64,000 nucleotides of DNA from Mycobacterium sp. Aquia_216 (GTDB lineage Bacteria > Actinomycetota > Actinomycetes > Mycobacteriales > Mycobacteriaceae). Location of the stretch: positions 434,001 to 498,000 of the forward strand of contig NZ_CP113529.1 in the NCBI RefSeq assembly GCF_026723865.1. Direction: 5' to 3'. Below, piece after piece: positions 51,528 through 61,352 of the stretch. The notes below the pieces were generated by a model that was given only the letters and a program-made list of their open reading frames with translations, did not search any database and was not told the DNA's origin. Each line of letters begins with the position of its first letter. Position 1 is the stretch's first letter. The position numbers were made by a program, and so were the translations under genes.

Positions 51528-52496
51528 TCAGCTACGCGGGCGCAATACGGGGGTGACCAGTTCACCGCTGGCCAGGTAACTTTCGAGGTTGCGGATCGTC
51601 AGGAGTGCCATCGCCCGGCGGGTCCGGGCCGTGGCGCTGCCGATGTGCGGGAACAGCACCACATTGTCCAGATTGAACAGTGCGGCAGGCACGTTGGGCT
51701 CGTCGACGAACACGTCCAGCCCCGCTCCGGCCAGCCCGCCGCCGGCCACCAGTTCCACCAGTGCGTCCTGGTCGACGACACTGCCGCGGGCGATGTTGAT
51801 CAGATAGCCCTCGGGGCCCAGTGCCTCGAGGACGGTCCGGTCGACCAGGTGGCGAGTCTGGCGGTCACCGGTGGTGGCGACCACCAGCACGTCGACCGAC
51901 TCCGCCAACTCCACGGGCGATTCCGCGTACCGGTATGGTGACCCGTCGATCCGGTGGCGGTTGTGATAGGCGATGGCGCAATCGAATCCGAGGAGTCGCG
52001 TCGCGATGGCCGAACCGATTCGTCCTAAACCCACGATGCCCACCTGAAGGCCACTGACATCCCGGGCATACGGGAACGCGCCCTCGGACGCCCACCGGCC
52101 CGCGCGGACGTAGCGGTCGGCCGCGCCGAAGCGTCGCAGCGTCATCAGGATCAGCCCCAGTGCCGTGTCGGCAACCGTGTCCGACAGCACATCTGGAGTG
52201 TTGCTCACGCCGATACCCCGGCGCTTGGCCGCCTCCAGATCGATCGAGTCCACTCCCGCCCCGTTGTTCACAATCGCCTCCAGATTGGGCAGGGCCGCAA
52301 TGGTATCGGCATCAACGCCCGCCAGGCCCGACGTCACCACCACGCGAAATTCAGCCCCGCGCTCGGCCAGGAACTCGGCACGCAGCGGACCGTCGGGGAG
52401 TTCGGGGATGTCGTAGCGCGCAGCCAGCTCGGCTTGGAATGTCGGCTCGAACCTGCTGCCGACCCGTAGCACGTCGTTCGTCTTCTTGACCGTCAC
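51528..52496 (-). CDS. D-2-hydroxyacid dehydrogenase, NAD(P)-dependent
   Basis: The 322-residue protein has the family Rossmann motif QVGIVGLGRIGSAIATRLLG near residues 147-166, the catalytic Arg in LINIARGSVVDQ, a Glu in DVFVDEPNVP and the catalytic His in LFPHIGSAT. It would interconvert 2-oxo and D-2-hydroxy acids, for example glyoxylate/glycolate-like compounds. GTG at 52496 has GGGAG with normal spacing. It is divergent from the next alpha/beta hydrolase. Confidence 0.9.
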   Translation of the reverse strand: MTVKKTNDVLRVGSRFEPTFQAELAARYDIPELPDGPLRAEFLAERGAEFRVVVTSGLAGVDADTIAALPNLEAIVNNGAGVDSIDLEAAKRRGIGVSNTPDVLSDTVADTALGLILMTLRRFGAADRYVRAGRWASEGAFPYARDVSGLQVGIVGLGRIGSAIATRLLGFDCAIAYHNRHRIDGSPYRYAESPVELAESVDVLVVATTGDRQTRHLVDRTVLEALGPEGYLINIARGSVVDQDALVELVAGGGLAGAGLDVFVDEPNVPAALFNLDNVVLFPHIGSATARTRRAMALLTIRNLESYLASGELVTPVLRPRS

Positions 52497-52555
52497 GCAT
52501 GCATCATCTCCCAAGTCACGCCGGAAGGCTGCGTCTGATAGCGGACAATGGCTCC

Positions 52556-53413
52556 ATGGATATACCGCGGGCGCGTGAATGGATCGAGCAATGCGAGACG
52601 TTGATCAGCCGCCGGGGTCACCGCATCGCTTACCGGCGCCGCGGGCACGGGCCGACGGTACTCCTGCTGCACGGATTTCCCACCTGGTCCTACGACTACG
52701 CCGAAGTCGCTACCGACCTTGCTGATGACCACGATGTGGTCACACTGGACTTTCTGGGCTATGGCGCCTCCGACAAACCAAACCCCTATGAGTACTCGGT
52801 CGCCGAATCAGCCGATATTGTGGAGGATTTGGCGGCACATCTGCAGCTGGACTCGGTCCGCCTGGTCGCCCATGACTACGGCGGCATCGTCGCCCAGGAG
52901 CTTCTCGATCGTGTTTTGGCCGGCACGCTCGGATTCAGCATCTCCAGCCTCGTCATGTTGAATTCCGGGATCGTCTACAGCGCCTACCGGCCGACGCGCC
53001 TGCAGAAGCTCTTGATTCTGCCGGTGATCGGAAAGCTGATTGCCGGCCGGGTCAGTGCCGGCCGCCTGCGCTCCGGGCTGGACGCGGTCCGCGGGTCCCG
53101 GCTCACCGATGCCGAGCTGGACGAACTCTGGTACGGCGTTTCGCGAGACGATGGCCACAAGATCGCACATCTGCTCATCCGTTATAACGCTGAACGTGCT
53201 GAGCACCACCGTCGATGGGAGAAGGCGCTGGCCGACTGGAGTGGTCCGCTGCGGCTGGTTTGGGGACTCGATGATCCGGTGTCGGGGCGACATGTTCTCC
53301 AGGCGGCTGCAGAGGTGCTACCGCGCGCCGAGGTGACGGAACTCGATGGCGTGGGCCATTACCCGCAATCCGAAGCACCACAAGCAGTTTCGGGTGCGGT
53401 GCGCGGAGCTTGA
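52556..53413 (+). CDS. Alpha/beta hydrolase, haloalkane dehalogenase/epoxide hydrolase-like
   Basis: The 285-residue protein has VLLLHGFPTWSYDY near residues 35-48, a nucleophile elbow VAHDYGG with Asp107, and GVGHYPQSEAP near 268 with the catalytic His. An Asp nucleophile points to dehalogenases or epoxide hydrolases rather than serine esterases. The start at 52556 has no good ribosome-binding site, and a leaderless message is possible. It converges on the Eis-like gene. Confidence 0.87.
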   Translation: MDIPRAREWIEQCETLISRRGHRIAYRRRGHGPTVLLLHGFPTWSYDYAEVATDLADDHDVVTLDFLGYGASDKPNPYEYSVAESADIVEDLAAHLQLDSVRLVAHDYGGIVAQELLDRVLAGTLGFSISSLVMLNSGIVYSAYRPTRLQKLLILPVIGKLIAGRVSAGRLRSGLDAVRGSRLTDAELDELWYGVSRDDGHKIAHLLIRYNAERAEHHRRWEKALADWSGPLRLVWGLDDPVSGRHVLQAAAEVLPRAEVTELDGVGHYPQSEAPQAVSGAVRGA

Positions 53414-53420
53414 TCTCTAA

Positions 53421-54638
53421 CTAGAAGAACGTTCCGGCGTGGGGTGCTGCGGGCACCGCGAAAAGCTGATCGGCCGCCGCCAGCGCCGCCGGGTCGTCGG
53501 CCCGGACCAGCCCGGCCACGGCGAGACTGCGCCAGCTGGTGCCGCCCAGCAGCACGGCACCCAGCCCCTCGATCCCGACGTGCAGGTCGGCGGCCCGCGT
53601 CGTCGGTTCGGCTCCTCCTGCGCTGATCGCGAAGCTGGCCGAATTCTTCGGCAGCAGTGGATCATTGACGGCGACAGTGATCGCGCCGTCCCCGGCATAT
53701 GACCGCGCTGTCAGCGCGCGCTCGGCGTCGACGACGCGCAGCCAGGTTTCGTCATGCACGGCGGTGACTTTGACCGACCGGCGATCGACAAGCAGCGAGG
53801 GCAACGGATCGTCAAGGGGCAGCATCCAAAACGTCACTCGGTCAATGAGGTCCAGTCCAACCAGGAAACGCAGCAGCCCGAGATAGGCGTCGGTGGTCGG
53901 CGCGAAGAAGTCCTCGACCACGATGGTGCGGTGGTCGCTGACGAACCATCTATCGGTGTCGATGGGGCGGTAGCGCGCGAAACCCGACTCGGCACCGGGC
54001 TCACCGTGCACCGCGACATACCAAGCGCCCGACGATGCTTCGGTGCGAAGTCGAACACCCTCCCACCACACCCCGGGACGGTCGATGGTTCCCGGCCGGG
54101 ACGGACGGTTGGCGTCATAGATGCGGGGCAGTATTTCCCAGGCCTCGCCGGCGCCGGCCAGTCGCACCGGACCACCGGACCCGACACCGGGCCGAAACGC
54201 GGCCCGCGCGGTCGCAATCTCCACACTCTGCGCCGAACTCGCCACGCCGTAGCCGTAGCGCTCATAGATCGTGGCCTCCGACGCTCGCAACGAGGCGACC
54301 ACTTCACCGCGGGCCGCGACGTCGTGCAGTTGGTGACCCACCAGGGCGGTGGCGATACCTTTTCGGGTGAACGACGGCAGCACGCCGATGTGCGTCACCG
54401 CGGCGTGGCTCACGACGGCTCCACCGGGCAGGGTCAATGTGCTTGTCGCGGCGTCCGCGGTGCCAACGAGTTGGTCCTTGACGAATGCTCCGATGGTGCG
54501 GCCGGGTTCGAGCAGTTTGGTGATCTGCCCGGGCGGCAGATCCGACATGGGCGGGAAACCGACCATCGCCGCGCGAAACACGTTGGCCGCGGCGAGGAGG
54601 TCGTCCTCGCTGTCGAGAACCCGGATCTCGGTGGTCAT
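53421..54638 (-). CDS. eis: Eis-like GNAT acetyltransferase
   Basis: The 405-residue protein matches the Eis family: N-terminal GNAT domain with GVLPSFTRKGIATALVGHQL near residues 86-105 and ATIYERYGYGVAS, a second GNAT-like domain, and a C-terminal sterol-carrier-like domain. In Mycobacterium tuberculosis Eis, the carboxylate of the last residue, Phe402, serves in catalysis; this protein also ends in Phe (AGTFF). Eis acetylates amines, including aminoglycosides at several positions. Whether this is the orthologue or a paralogue is not settled. It lies 41 bases after the DszC-like gene. Confidence 0.85.
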   Translation of the reverse strand: MTTEIRVLDSEDDLLAAANVFRAAMVGFPPMSDLPPGQITKLLEPGRTIGAFVKDQLVGTADAATSTLTLPGGAVVSHAAVTHIGVLPSFTRKGIATALVGHQLHDVAARGEVVASLRASEATIYERYGYGVASSAQSVEIATARAAFRPGVGSGGPVRLAGAGEAWEILPRIYDANRPSRPGTIDRPGVWWEGVRLRTEASSGAWYVAVHGEPGAESGFARYRPIDTDRWFVSDHRTIVVEDFFAPTTDAYLGLLRFLVGLDLIDRVTFWMLPLDDPLPSLLVDRRSVKVTAVHDETWLRVVDAERALTARSYAGDGAITVAVNDPLLPKNSASFAISAGGAEPTTRAADLHVGIEGLGAVLLGGTSWRSLAVAGLVRADDPAALAAADQLFAVPAAPHAGTFF

Positions 54639-54679
54639 ACGGCCATCATGTCTGGTGCGCTCAGGGTCAGCCCAGGCGG

Positions 54680-55924
54680 CTAGTTGCCCTGCCCGCCGCG
54701 GCCGAGCTTCGTGAGGTCGGGCAGCGGGTCTTTGCCGTTGATCAGCCAGTCGCCGACGATCCGCGCCTTGTACACCCGCGGGTTGTGGGACGCCAGGGTC
54801 CGGGCATTGCGCCAATGCCGGTCCAAGGACAAGTCTTCGGAGACCCCGGATGCGCCCAGCGCGTCGAAGACGGTGGTGGTGGCTTGCAATGCGGCCGCGA
54901 TGATCACCAACTGCGATTGGGTGACCGCGACGTCGGCATCGATCAGCCGCTGCCGGCCGTTCCGGGCATCGAGCGTGCCGTCGAGCTTGCCGGCCACGAC
55001 ATGGTCCAAACTGCGGGCCGCCTTTTCCAGCGCTGCCTGTGCGGCGAACGCATCGGCGGAGACCTGCCCGATGACCTGCAGCAGCTGCGGATCTTCGGAC
55101 GGTGTTTCGGCCAGCCCCTGCGGATAGTTGCGGCCGCGCCGCTTCAGCGCGGTGCCGCCGTCCCGTAACGCCGCCCGGGTAATCCCGGTCAGCACTGCCA
55201 GCATCGCGAATTGGTAGAAGTGCGGCTGATAGCTGAATCGGTCGGCGACCGGAAAGACGTCGGCGCGCTCGGCGTGCACCCGGTCGTAGCGGGCCGAACC
55301 ACTGGCGGTAGTGCGTTGCCCGAAGCCCTTCCAATCATCGACGAGGGTCACACCTTTGGCATCCGCGCGCACCAGCGCCGTCCACAGTCCACCATCGTCG
55401 CCGCGGCCGATCACGTCGAGCCAATCGGCGTACAGGCTTCCGGTGGCATAGAACTTTGCCCCCGAGACCACCCAGTGGTCGTCTTCGGCAGAAATGGTGG
55501 TGGCGATGTTGGCCAGCGTGCCATTGTTGGCTTCGGTCCAGCCCCCGCCGACGAACGCCCCCGCCTGAAACCGTTTGATCCATCTGTCGTTGGCATCTGA
55601 CACCGGCGCGTTCAGGCGGTCCTCGACGAACGCCAGATGGTTACGCCAGATGTGTGACACGTTGGCGTCGGCTTCACCGAGGTCGGCCAGCAGCGCGAAG
55701 GTCTGCTCGAGCGAGGCCCCCTGCCCGCCGTACTCTTCGGGAATTCGCAGCGTGCCCAACCCGGCGTCATTGAGCCAGCGGACCTGCTCGTGTGGAAAGA
55801 CGCGGGAGCGCTCGCGTTCCACGTTGCCCTCGGCGACGCGCTGGAAGAGTGGGCCGAACTTAGCGCGCAGCTCGCCGGTGTCCGCCGTCGGCGCTCTCAG
55901 ATACGTTGCGACAACGGTCATCAC
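54680..55924 (-). CDS. DszC/SfnB-like acyl-CoA dehydrogenase-fold flavin monooxygenase
   Basis: The 414-residue protein has the acyl-CoA dehydrogenase fold but not the fatty-acid enzyme features: LRIPEEYGGQGASLEQTFAL near residues 58-77, GGGWTEANNGTLANIATTIS near 125-144 and YPQGLAETPSEDPQLLQVIG. These match the DszC/SfnB group that oxygenates sulfides or sulfones with reduced flavin. Its start overlaps the stop of the upstream LLM gene (ATGA), so the two work together in desulfurisation, which is inference. Confidence 0.85.
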   Translation of the reverse strand: MMTVVATYLRAPTADTGELRAKFGPLFQRVAEGNVERERSRVFPHEQVRWLNDAGLGTLRIPEEYGGQGASLEQTFALLADLGEADANVSHIWRNHLAFVEDRLNAPVSDANDRWIKRFQAGAFVGGGWTEANNGTLANIATTISAEDDHWVVSGAKFYATGSLYADWLDVIGRGDDGGLWTALVRADAKGVTLVDDWKGFGQRTTASGSARYDRVHAERADVFPVADRFSYQPHFYQFAMLAVLTGITRAALRDGGTALKRRGRNYPQGLAETPSEDPQLLQVIGQVSADAFAAQAALEKAARSLDHVVAGKLDGTLDARNGRQRLIDADVAVTQSQLVIIAAALQATTTVFDALGASGVSEDLSLDRHWRNARTLASHNPRVYKARIVGDWLINGKDPLPDLTKLGRGGQGN

Positions 55925-57228
55925 ACCTCATACCGATTGGGTGGCGGCTGCAGACCCAGGTGGGTTCGCAATGTCGCGCCGGTGTATTCGTGGCGGAACA
56001 GGCCCCGCTTTCGCAGTAGCGGCACCACTTGACCGACGAAGTCATCGAGCTGACCCGGCAATCCCGAGTCGCCGATCACGAAGCCATCGCAAGCGTGTGA
56101 TGCGAACCATTCTCCGATTTCGTCGGCGATCTGCTCGGGGGTGCCGGAGACACTTGCTCCCCAGCCGTTTACCGTGCGGTACAAGAACTCTCGCACCGTG
56201 GGGCGCCCTTCAGTGGCCAGCGCGCGATACCCGGCCAACGCGGTCTGGTGAGTCTGAGTGCTATCAGGGAAAGCCGTATCGGGGACCGGTCCGTCGAGGT
56301 CTGCGCCGGTTACATCGACGTCGACCTCCAGCAGCCAGCCGGCCTGGTATTCGGGACTGAAGTACTCGTACGCACTACGTTCCAGGCGCTCGACCTCCTG
56401 GTCGGTCGACCCAACGATGAACCGCAGTGACGGGGTGATCAGCGGCGGAATACGACGCGCTTGGCGGCGCGCCTCGTCGTGGATCTGCCGGTAGAACTCC
56501 TGCGCTCGGGCCTGGGTGCCCTGACCGGTGAAGATCACCTCGGCATGTCGGGCGGCGAAACGCCGGCCTGTCGGTGACGAGCCGGCCTGGAAGAGCACCG
56601 GCTGGCCTTGCGGCGACCGCGCCGAGCCGATCGGCCCACGCACGTCGAAATAGCGGCCATGGTGATCAGCGGACCGAATCTTGGTGACATCATTGAAGAT
56701 CCCGGCCGCGCGGTCCTCGACGATTGTGTCGTCAGCCCAGCCGTCCCACAACTTCTGAACGATAGAGAGGGCTTCTTCGGCGATCTGATAACGCTCGTCG
56801 TGGTCGACAACGCCACGGTCGCTGAAATTTTCGGCGGCCGCGTGCGCAAAACTGGTGACCAAGTTCCAGCCGGCCCGGCCCCCGCTGAGGTGATCTAGTG
56901 ACAGCAACTGGCGCGCCAGCTGGAACGGGGGGACCAGGGTTGCCGAGCCGGTGACCACCAGCCCGATCGCCTCGGTCACCGACGACAGTGCCGCCGTCGT
57001 GGTGAGGGGCTCGAAATCTTCCGTCGTCTTATAGGCCCACGTCGCCGGCGGCCCGTAATTCAGCCCGTCGGCAAAGAACAACGCGTCCAGGCAACCCGCT
57101 TCGGCAGTCTGGGCCCGATCGATCAGCCGTCGCCGAACACCGGCGGGGGTGTTGTCGATATCGGGATGACGCCACGGTCCGGCCGATCGAGTGTTCCCGA
57201 AGGCCAATAGGTGTAGTTCGCGTGGCAC
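55921..57228 (-). CDS. LLM monooxygenase, NtaA/SnaA/DszA family
   Basis: The 435-residue protein matches the long LLM group: LDALFFADGLNYG near residues 47-59, LDHLSGGRAGWNLVTSFAHA and PQGQPVLFQAGSSPTGRRFAA. These are FMNH2-dependent and include DszA and nitrilotriacetate monooxygenase. It is coupled to the DszC-like gene. The 66-base gap to the divergent SsuD gene must hold both promoters. Confidence 0.9.
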   Translation of the reverse strand: MPRELHLLAFGNTRSAGPWRHPDIDNTPAGVRRRLIDRAQTAEAGCLDALFFADGLNYGPPATWAYKTTEDFEPLTTTAALSSVTEAIGLVVTGSATLVPPFQLARQLLSLDHLSGGRAGWNLVTSFAHAAAENFSDRGVVDHDERYQIAEEALSIVQKLWDGWADDTIVEDRAAGIFNDVTKIRSADHHGRYFDVRGPIGSARSPQGQPVLFQAGSSPTGRRFAARHAEVIFTGQGTQARAQEFYRQIHDEARRQARRIPPLITPSLRFIVGSTDQEVERLERSAYEYFSPEYQAGWLLEVDVDVTGADLDGPVPDTAFPDSTQTHQTALAGYRALATEGRPTVREFLYRTVNGWGASVSGTPEQIADEIGEWFASHACDGFVIGDSGLPGQLDDFVGQVVPLLRKRGLFRHEYTGATLRTHLGLQPPPNRYEV

Positions 57229-57294
57229 GCCAGGGCAAAGTACTCCGTGCTGGGCGCCGCCGCGCTAGTTAAATCCGCGCGGAACGGAACTTGC

Positions 57295-58425
57295 ATGCCG
57301 CCCGCCGAGAACCTACCGTCGGCGCAGATGGCTCCGAGATTTTTCTGGTTTCTGCCCACGACCGGCGACAGCCGCTCGATCGTCGGCGGGTCGCACGCAT
57401 CGTCGAACCGCGACATCCCGACCGGGTATCGCGCACCAACCCGCCGTTACCTGGCCGAAGTGGCTCGCGCCGCCGACCGGCTGGGCTTTGAGGGCGTGCT
57501 GACGCCGACCGGGACCTGGTGTGAAGACGCGTGGCTGACCTCGGCCGCGTTGCTGGCCGAGACCGAAAAGCTGAAGTTTCTGGTCGCGTTTCGTCCCGGT
57601 CTGGTTCCACCGACCCTGGCCGCACAGCAGACCGCGACTTTGCAACGCTTTTCCGAAGGCAGGGTGCTACTGAATGTGGTCAGTGGCAGCGACGATGCCG
57701 AGCAGCGTCGCTTCGGAGATTTTCTCGGTCACGACGAGCGCTACGGCCGCACCGCCGAGTTTCTGCAAATCGTCACATCGGCGTGGACCCAGGAGTCGGT
57801 GAATTTCACCGGCAAGTACTACACGGTCGAAGACGCCCGGGTCTCGGCGCCGCCGAATCCGTTGCCAGAAATCTACTTCGGCGGCTCCTCGGGGCCGGCG
57901 CTGCCGATCGCGGCCGAGTACGCCGACGTCTACCTGACCTGGGGTGAGCCGCCACAGGCGGCAGCCGCCAAGATCGAGAAGGTGCGGGCCGAAGCGGCCG
58001 CGCGTGGCAGGAAGGTGCGATTCGGTATTCGGCTGCACACCATCAGCCGTGACACCTCGGCCGCGGCCTGGGCGGTCGCCAACGACATGCTCGCCGAGCT
58101 CACCGACGAGCAAATCAGCAAAGCCACTGCGCTGCACAGCAGTTCGGAATCCGAGGGACAACGTCGGATGACCGCGCTGCACGGCGGGCAGGTCGACAAG
58201 CTGGAGATCTACCCGAACCTCTGGGCCGGAGTGGGTCTGGTGCGCGGTGGGGCCGGGACCGCCCTGGTGGGCAGTCACCAGGAAGTGGCCAACCTCATCT
58301 CCGAGTACCACTCGGTGGGTTTCGACGAGTTCATCTTGTCGGGATATCCGCACCTGGAAGAGGCTTACTGGTTCGCCGAAGGGGTACGACCGCTGTTGGC
58401 CAAGGCGGATTTGCAATCGACATGA
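57295..58425 (+). CDS. ssuD: Alkanesulfonate monooxygenase, SsuD-like (FMNH2-dependent)
   Basis: The 376-residue LLM protein has the SsuD pattern: FFWFLPTTGDSRSIVGGSHA near the start, FEGVLTPTGTWCEDAWLTSA, LKFLVAFRPGLVPPTLAAQQ and LNVVSGSDDAEQRRFGD. SsuD releases sulfite and an aldehyde from alkanesulfonates. ATG at 57295 follows GGAACGGAAC; ATG at 57328 is an alternative. The flavin reductase (SsuE) is not in this window. A gap of about 290 bases follows with no gene. Confidence 0.9.
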   Translation: MPPAENLPSAQMAPRFFWFLPTTGDSRSIVGGSHASSNRDIPTGYRAPTRRYLAEVARAADRLGFEGVLTPTGTWCEDAWLTSAALLAETEKLKFLVAFRPGLVPPTLAAQQTATLQRFSEGRVLLNVVSGSDDAEQRRFGDFLGHDERYGRTAEFLQIVTSAWTQESVNFTGKYYTVEDARVSAPPNPLPEIYFGGSSGPALPIAAEYADVYLTWGEPPQAAAAKIEKVRAEAAARGRKVRFGIRLHTISRDTSAAAWAVANDMLAELTDEQISKATALHSSSESEGQRRMTALHGGQVDKLEIYPNLWAGVGLVRGGAGTALVGSHQEVANLISEYHSVGFDEFILSGYPHLEEAYWFAEGVRPLLAKADLQST

Positions 58426-58714
58426 TTTCAAAAGCCCCGCCGCGCATCGGGCGGTAAGACGCCTCGGCACTGGTGGCACGCCCCGGCGCAATCCGATTAG
58501 CGCAGCTAGACTTTGACGTCGAACGGCTTGAGCGCCACGGCGGGAGACACCATGAAATCGACACCGTCTCCATGGCAGGGCGCGTGTCCTCAGCCGCCGC
58601 CACCTCGCTCGTGTGCGGCGGCCGGCCCGGAATCCACCGGCGACTCTTCGCGTTAGACCTATTCGGTGGCGTTTGCCGCCGACGCACCGCTCTTTTGTTA
58701 GGGAGGCAGATTCG

Positions 58715-59926
58715 ATGCCTGATTCGTCGAACCCGTTGTACCTCGCCGTGGCACTGGACGGCGCCGGCTGGCACCCCGCCGCGTGGCGCGAGGCGGACGC
58801 TCGCCCGGACGAGTTGTTCGATGCGCGCTACTGGGCAGACCTGGTCGGTGAAGCCGAACGGGGGTCGTTGGACTTCGTCACGATCGAGGATTCGCTGACG
58901 GTGCAGTCGGACAACCCTTTCACTCCTGACGATCGAACCGACCGCGTTCGCGGCCGGTTGGATGCGGTGCTCATCGCAGCCCGAATTGCTCCGCGCACCA
59001 AGGGTATTGGCTTCATACCTACGGCGAATGTCACGCACACCGAGCCGTTTCACCTGTCGAAGTCGATCGCCACGCTCGATTACGTCAGTACGGGTCGAGC
59101 GGGTGTTCGGCTCCAGATCTCGGCGCGAGCCGATGCGGCAGCTCATTTCGGGCGTCGCGAGTTGCCGAGTCTGTCCGCGGACACCATCAACGACCAGGAG
59201 AGCCAGCGGCAGATAGCCGACTATTTCGCAGAGGCCGCGGATTACGCTGAAGTCCTGCGTCGTCTTTGGGACAGCTGGGAGGACGACGCTGAGATCCGTG
59301 ACGCCCGCACCGGACGGTTCATCGACCGACACAAGTTGCATTACATCGATTTCGAGGGGCGTTGGTTCTCCGTCAAGGGACCCTCGATTACGCCTCGCCC
59401 GCCGCAGGGCCAGCCGATCGTCGCGGCATTGGGCCACGGCGGTGTGTCCTACCAGCTCATCGCCGAGGCGGCCGACGTCGGATTCGTCACTCCGCACGAC
59501 GCGACGCGGGCTAGCGATGCCGCCATCGAGATCGGGACACTTCGCCAAGCCGTCGGGCGCGGCCACGAAACCTTGCACCTCTTCGGTGATTTGGTGGTGT
59601 TTTTGGATGACACCGCCCAGGCGGCAGAGTCGCGGCGCCGTCGGCTCGACGATGTTCTTGGGTACGAATACCGCAGCGATGCACACATTTTCGTCGGTAC
59701 GCCGACGCAGCTCGCCGACGTGCTACAGGAGTGGCACGCGGCCGGCCTGTCGGGTTTCCGCCTGCGGCCCGCGACCATTCCGCACGACCTCACTCAGATC
59801 ACCGAGGCACTGGTGGCCGAGTTGCGTCGCCGGGGACTGTTCCGCACCGCCTACGAGGCGGACACGTTGCGCGGGCTGCTCGGACTGCCCCGCCCCGCCA
59901 ACCGTTACGCCATCGCTAACGCATAG
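58715..59926 (+). CDS. LLM monooxygenase, long-form (NtaA/SnaA-like)
   Basis: The 403-residue protein has LYLAVALDGAGWHPAAWREA at the start, where relatives have a histidine-rich turn, and then SLDFVTIEDSLTV, LDYVSTGRAGVRLQISAR and GQPIVAALGHGGVSYQLIAE. GGGAGG lies 8 bases before the ATG at 58715. It is the first of three plus-strand LLM genes with gaps of about 15 bases, so they form an operon. Substrate unknown; the setting suggests an organosulfur compound. Confidence 0.87.
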   Translation: MPDSSNPLYLAVALDGAGWHPAAWREADARPDELFDARYWADLVGEAERGSLDFVTIEDSLTVQSDNPFTPDDRTDRVRGRLDAVLIAARIAPRTKGIGFIPTANVTHTEPFHLSKSIATLDYVSTGRAGVRLQISARADAAAHFGRRELPSLSADTINDQESQRQIADYFAEAADYAEVLRRLWDSWEDDAEIRDARTGRFIDRHKLHYIDFEGRWFSVKGPSITPRPPQGQPIVAALGHGGVSYQLIAEAADVGFVTPHDATRASDAAIEIGTLRQAVGRGHETLHLFGDLVVFLDDTAQAAESRRRRLDDVLGYEYRSDAHIFVGTPTQLADVLQEWHAAGLSGFRLRPATIPHDLTQITEALVAELRRRGLFRTAYEADTLRGLLGLPRPANRYAIANA

Positions 59927-59941
59927 ATATCGAGGGTTCCA

Positions 59942-61336
59942 ATGAGTAAGCCGATCAAGCAAATTCACCTAGCGGCGCACTTCCCCGGCGTCAACAACAC
60001 CACCGTCTGGAGCGACCCGGCGGCTGGCAGCCACATCGAGTTCGGTTCGTTCGCACAGTTTGCCCAGGCGGCCGAGCGCGGCAAGTTCGACTTCTTGTTC
60101 CTGGCCGAGGGGCTGCGGCTGCGGGAGCAAGGCGGTCAGATCTACGACCTCGATGTCGTCGGCCGCCCCGACACCTTCACCGTCCTGGCCGCACTCGCTG
60201 CGGTCACCGACCACATCGGCCTCACCGGCACGATCAACTCGACCTTCAACGAACCCTACGAAGTCGCACGGCAATTCGCTTCGCTGGATCACCTTTCCGG
60301 TGGTCGTGCCGCCTGGAACGTCGTCACCTCGTGGGATGCGTTCACCGGCGAGAACTTTCGGCGGGGTGGGTTCCTGGCGGAGGACCAGCGCTACGAGCGG
60401 GCAAAGACGTTCCTGCAGACGACACAGGAGCTTTTCGACTCGTGGCGCGGCGACGAGATCGTGGCGGACAAGGCGAGCGGCGTCTTCTTGTCGGATCCGG
60501 GCGCGGGCACATTCAGCCACAACGACGCCCATTTCGGCATTCACGGCCGGTTCAATGTGCCGCGAAGCCCGCAGGGCCGGCCGGTGATCTTCCAGGCCGG
60601 CGATTCCGACGAGGGACGCGACTTCGCGGCCGCGGCCGCTGACGCGATATTTTCCAGGCACAGCACCCTGGGGGCCGGCCAAGCGTTCTACGAGGACGTC
60701 AAGGGCCGCCTGCCCCGCTACGGGCGCCGCCGCGACGAGCTGCTGATCCTGCCGGCGGCGACCTTCGTGATCGGCGATACCGACGCGGAGGCCGCCGACA
60801 TCGCCTATGAGGTGCGGCTGGCGCAGGTGTCTCCGCAAACTGCGATCAAGTTTCTCGAGCAGCTGTGGAATCGGGACCTGTCCGACCACGACCCCGATGG
60901 GCCGCTGCCCAGCGTGGACCCGGTCGTCGGGGAGAACAGCATCTCGCGCGGCCGGGCCAGCGTGCGCATGTTCCGCGACTCGATCGCGATCGCCAACGAG
61001 TGGCGCGCCAAGGCCGAGGCGGAGAACCTGACCACCCGCGAACTGATCGTCGAGGTCACCGGGCGCCAGTCCTTCATCGGATCGCCGCAGACCGTCGCCG
61101 CCACGATCAACGATTTCGTGCAGGCCGACGCCAGCGACGGATTCATCCTGGTTCCACACATCACGCCCGGCGGGCTCGATCCCTTCGTCGATAAGGTCGT
61201 GCCGCTGCTTCAGGAGCGCGGAGTCTTCCGCGCGGAATACACCGGCACCACGCTGCGCGACCACCTGGGCCTCGCGCCGCTACCGACCCCGCGGCACTCC
61301 AGCACCCCAGACGCCTCGACTGGGGTGGCATCGTGA
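59942..61336 (+). CDS. LLM monooxygenase, NtaA/SnaA/DszA family
   Basis: The 464-residue protein is a full-length member: IHLAAHFPGVNNTTVWSDP near the start, FDFLFLAEGLRLREQGG, LDHLSGGRAAWNVVTSWDA and SPQGRPVIFQAGDSDEGRDF. It is a second DszA-type protein in the island, beside the one at 55921. It lies between two other LLM genes and is separated from the first by 15 bases. The C-terminal 20 residues are polar and not conserved. Confidence 0.9.
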   Translation: MSKPIKQIHLAAHFPGVNNTTVWSDPAAGSHIEFGSFAQFAQAAERGKFDFLFLAEGLRLREQGGQIYDLDVVGRPDTFTVLAALAAVTDHIGLTGTINSTFNEPYEVARQFASLDHLSGGRAAWNVVTSWDAFTGENFRRGGFLAEDQRYERAKTFLQTTQELFDSWRGDEIVADKASGVFLSDPGAGTFSHNDAHFGIHGRFNVPRSPQGRPVIFQAGDSDEGRDFAAAAADAIFSRHSTLGAGQAFYEDVKGRLPRYGRRRDELLILPAATFVIGDTDAEAADIAYEVRLAQVSPQTAIKFLEQLWNRDLSDHDPDGPLPSVDPVVGENSISRGRASVRMFRDSIAIANEWRAKAEAENLTTRELIVEVTGRQSFIGSPQTVAATINDFVQADASDGFILVPHITPGGLDPFVDKVVPLLQERGVFRAEYTGTTLRDHLGLAPLPTPRHSSTPDASTGVAS

Positions 61337-61352
61337 AGCGTTGCGCGCAACG

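Noticed and set aside
58426..58714. Gap before the sulfur LLM operon as a possible SAM-type riboswitch
   Set aside because: No conserved SAM-I, SAM-II or SAM-IV core could be recognised.
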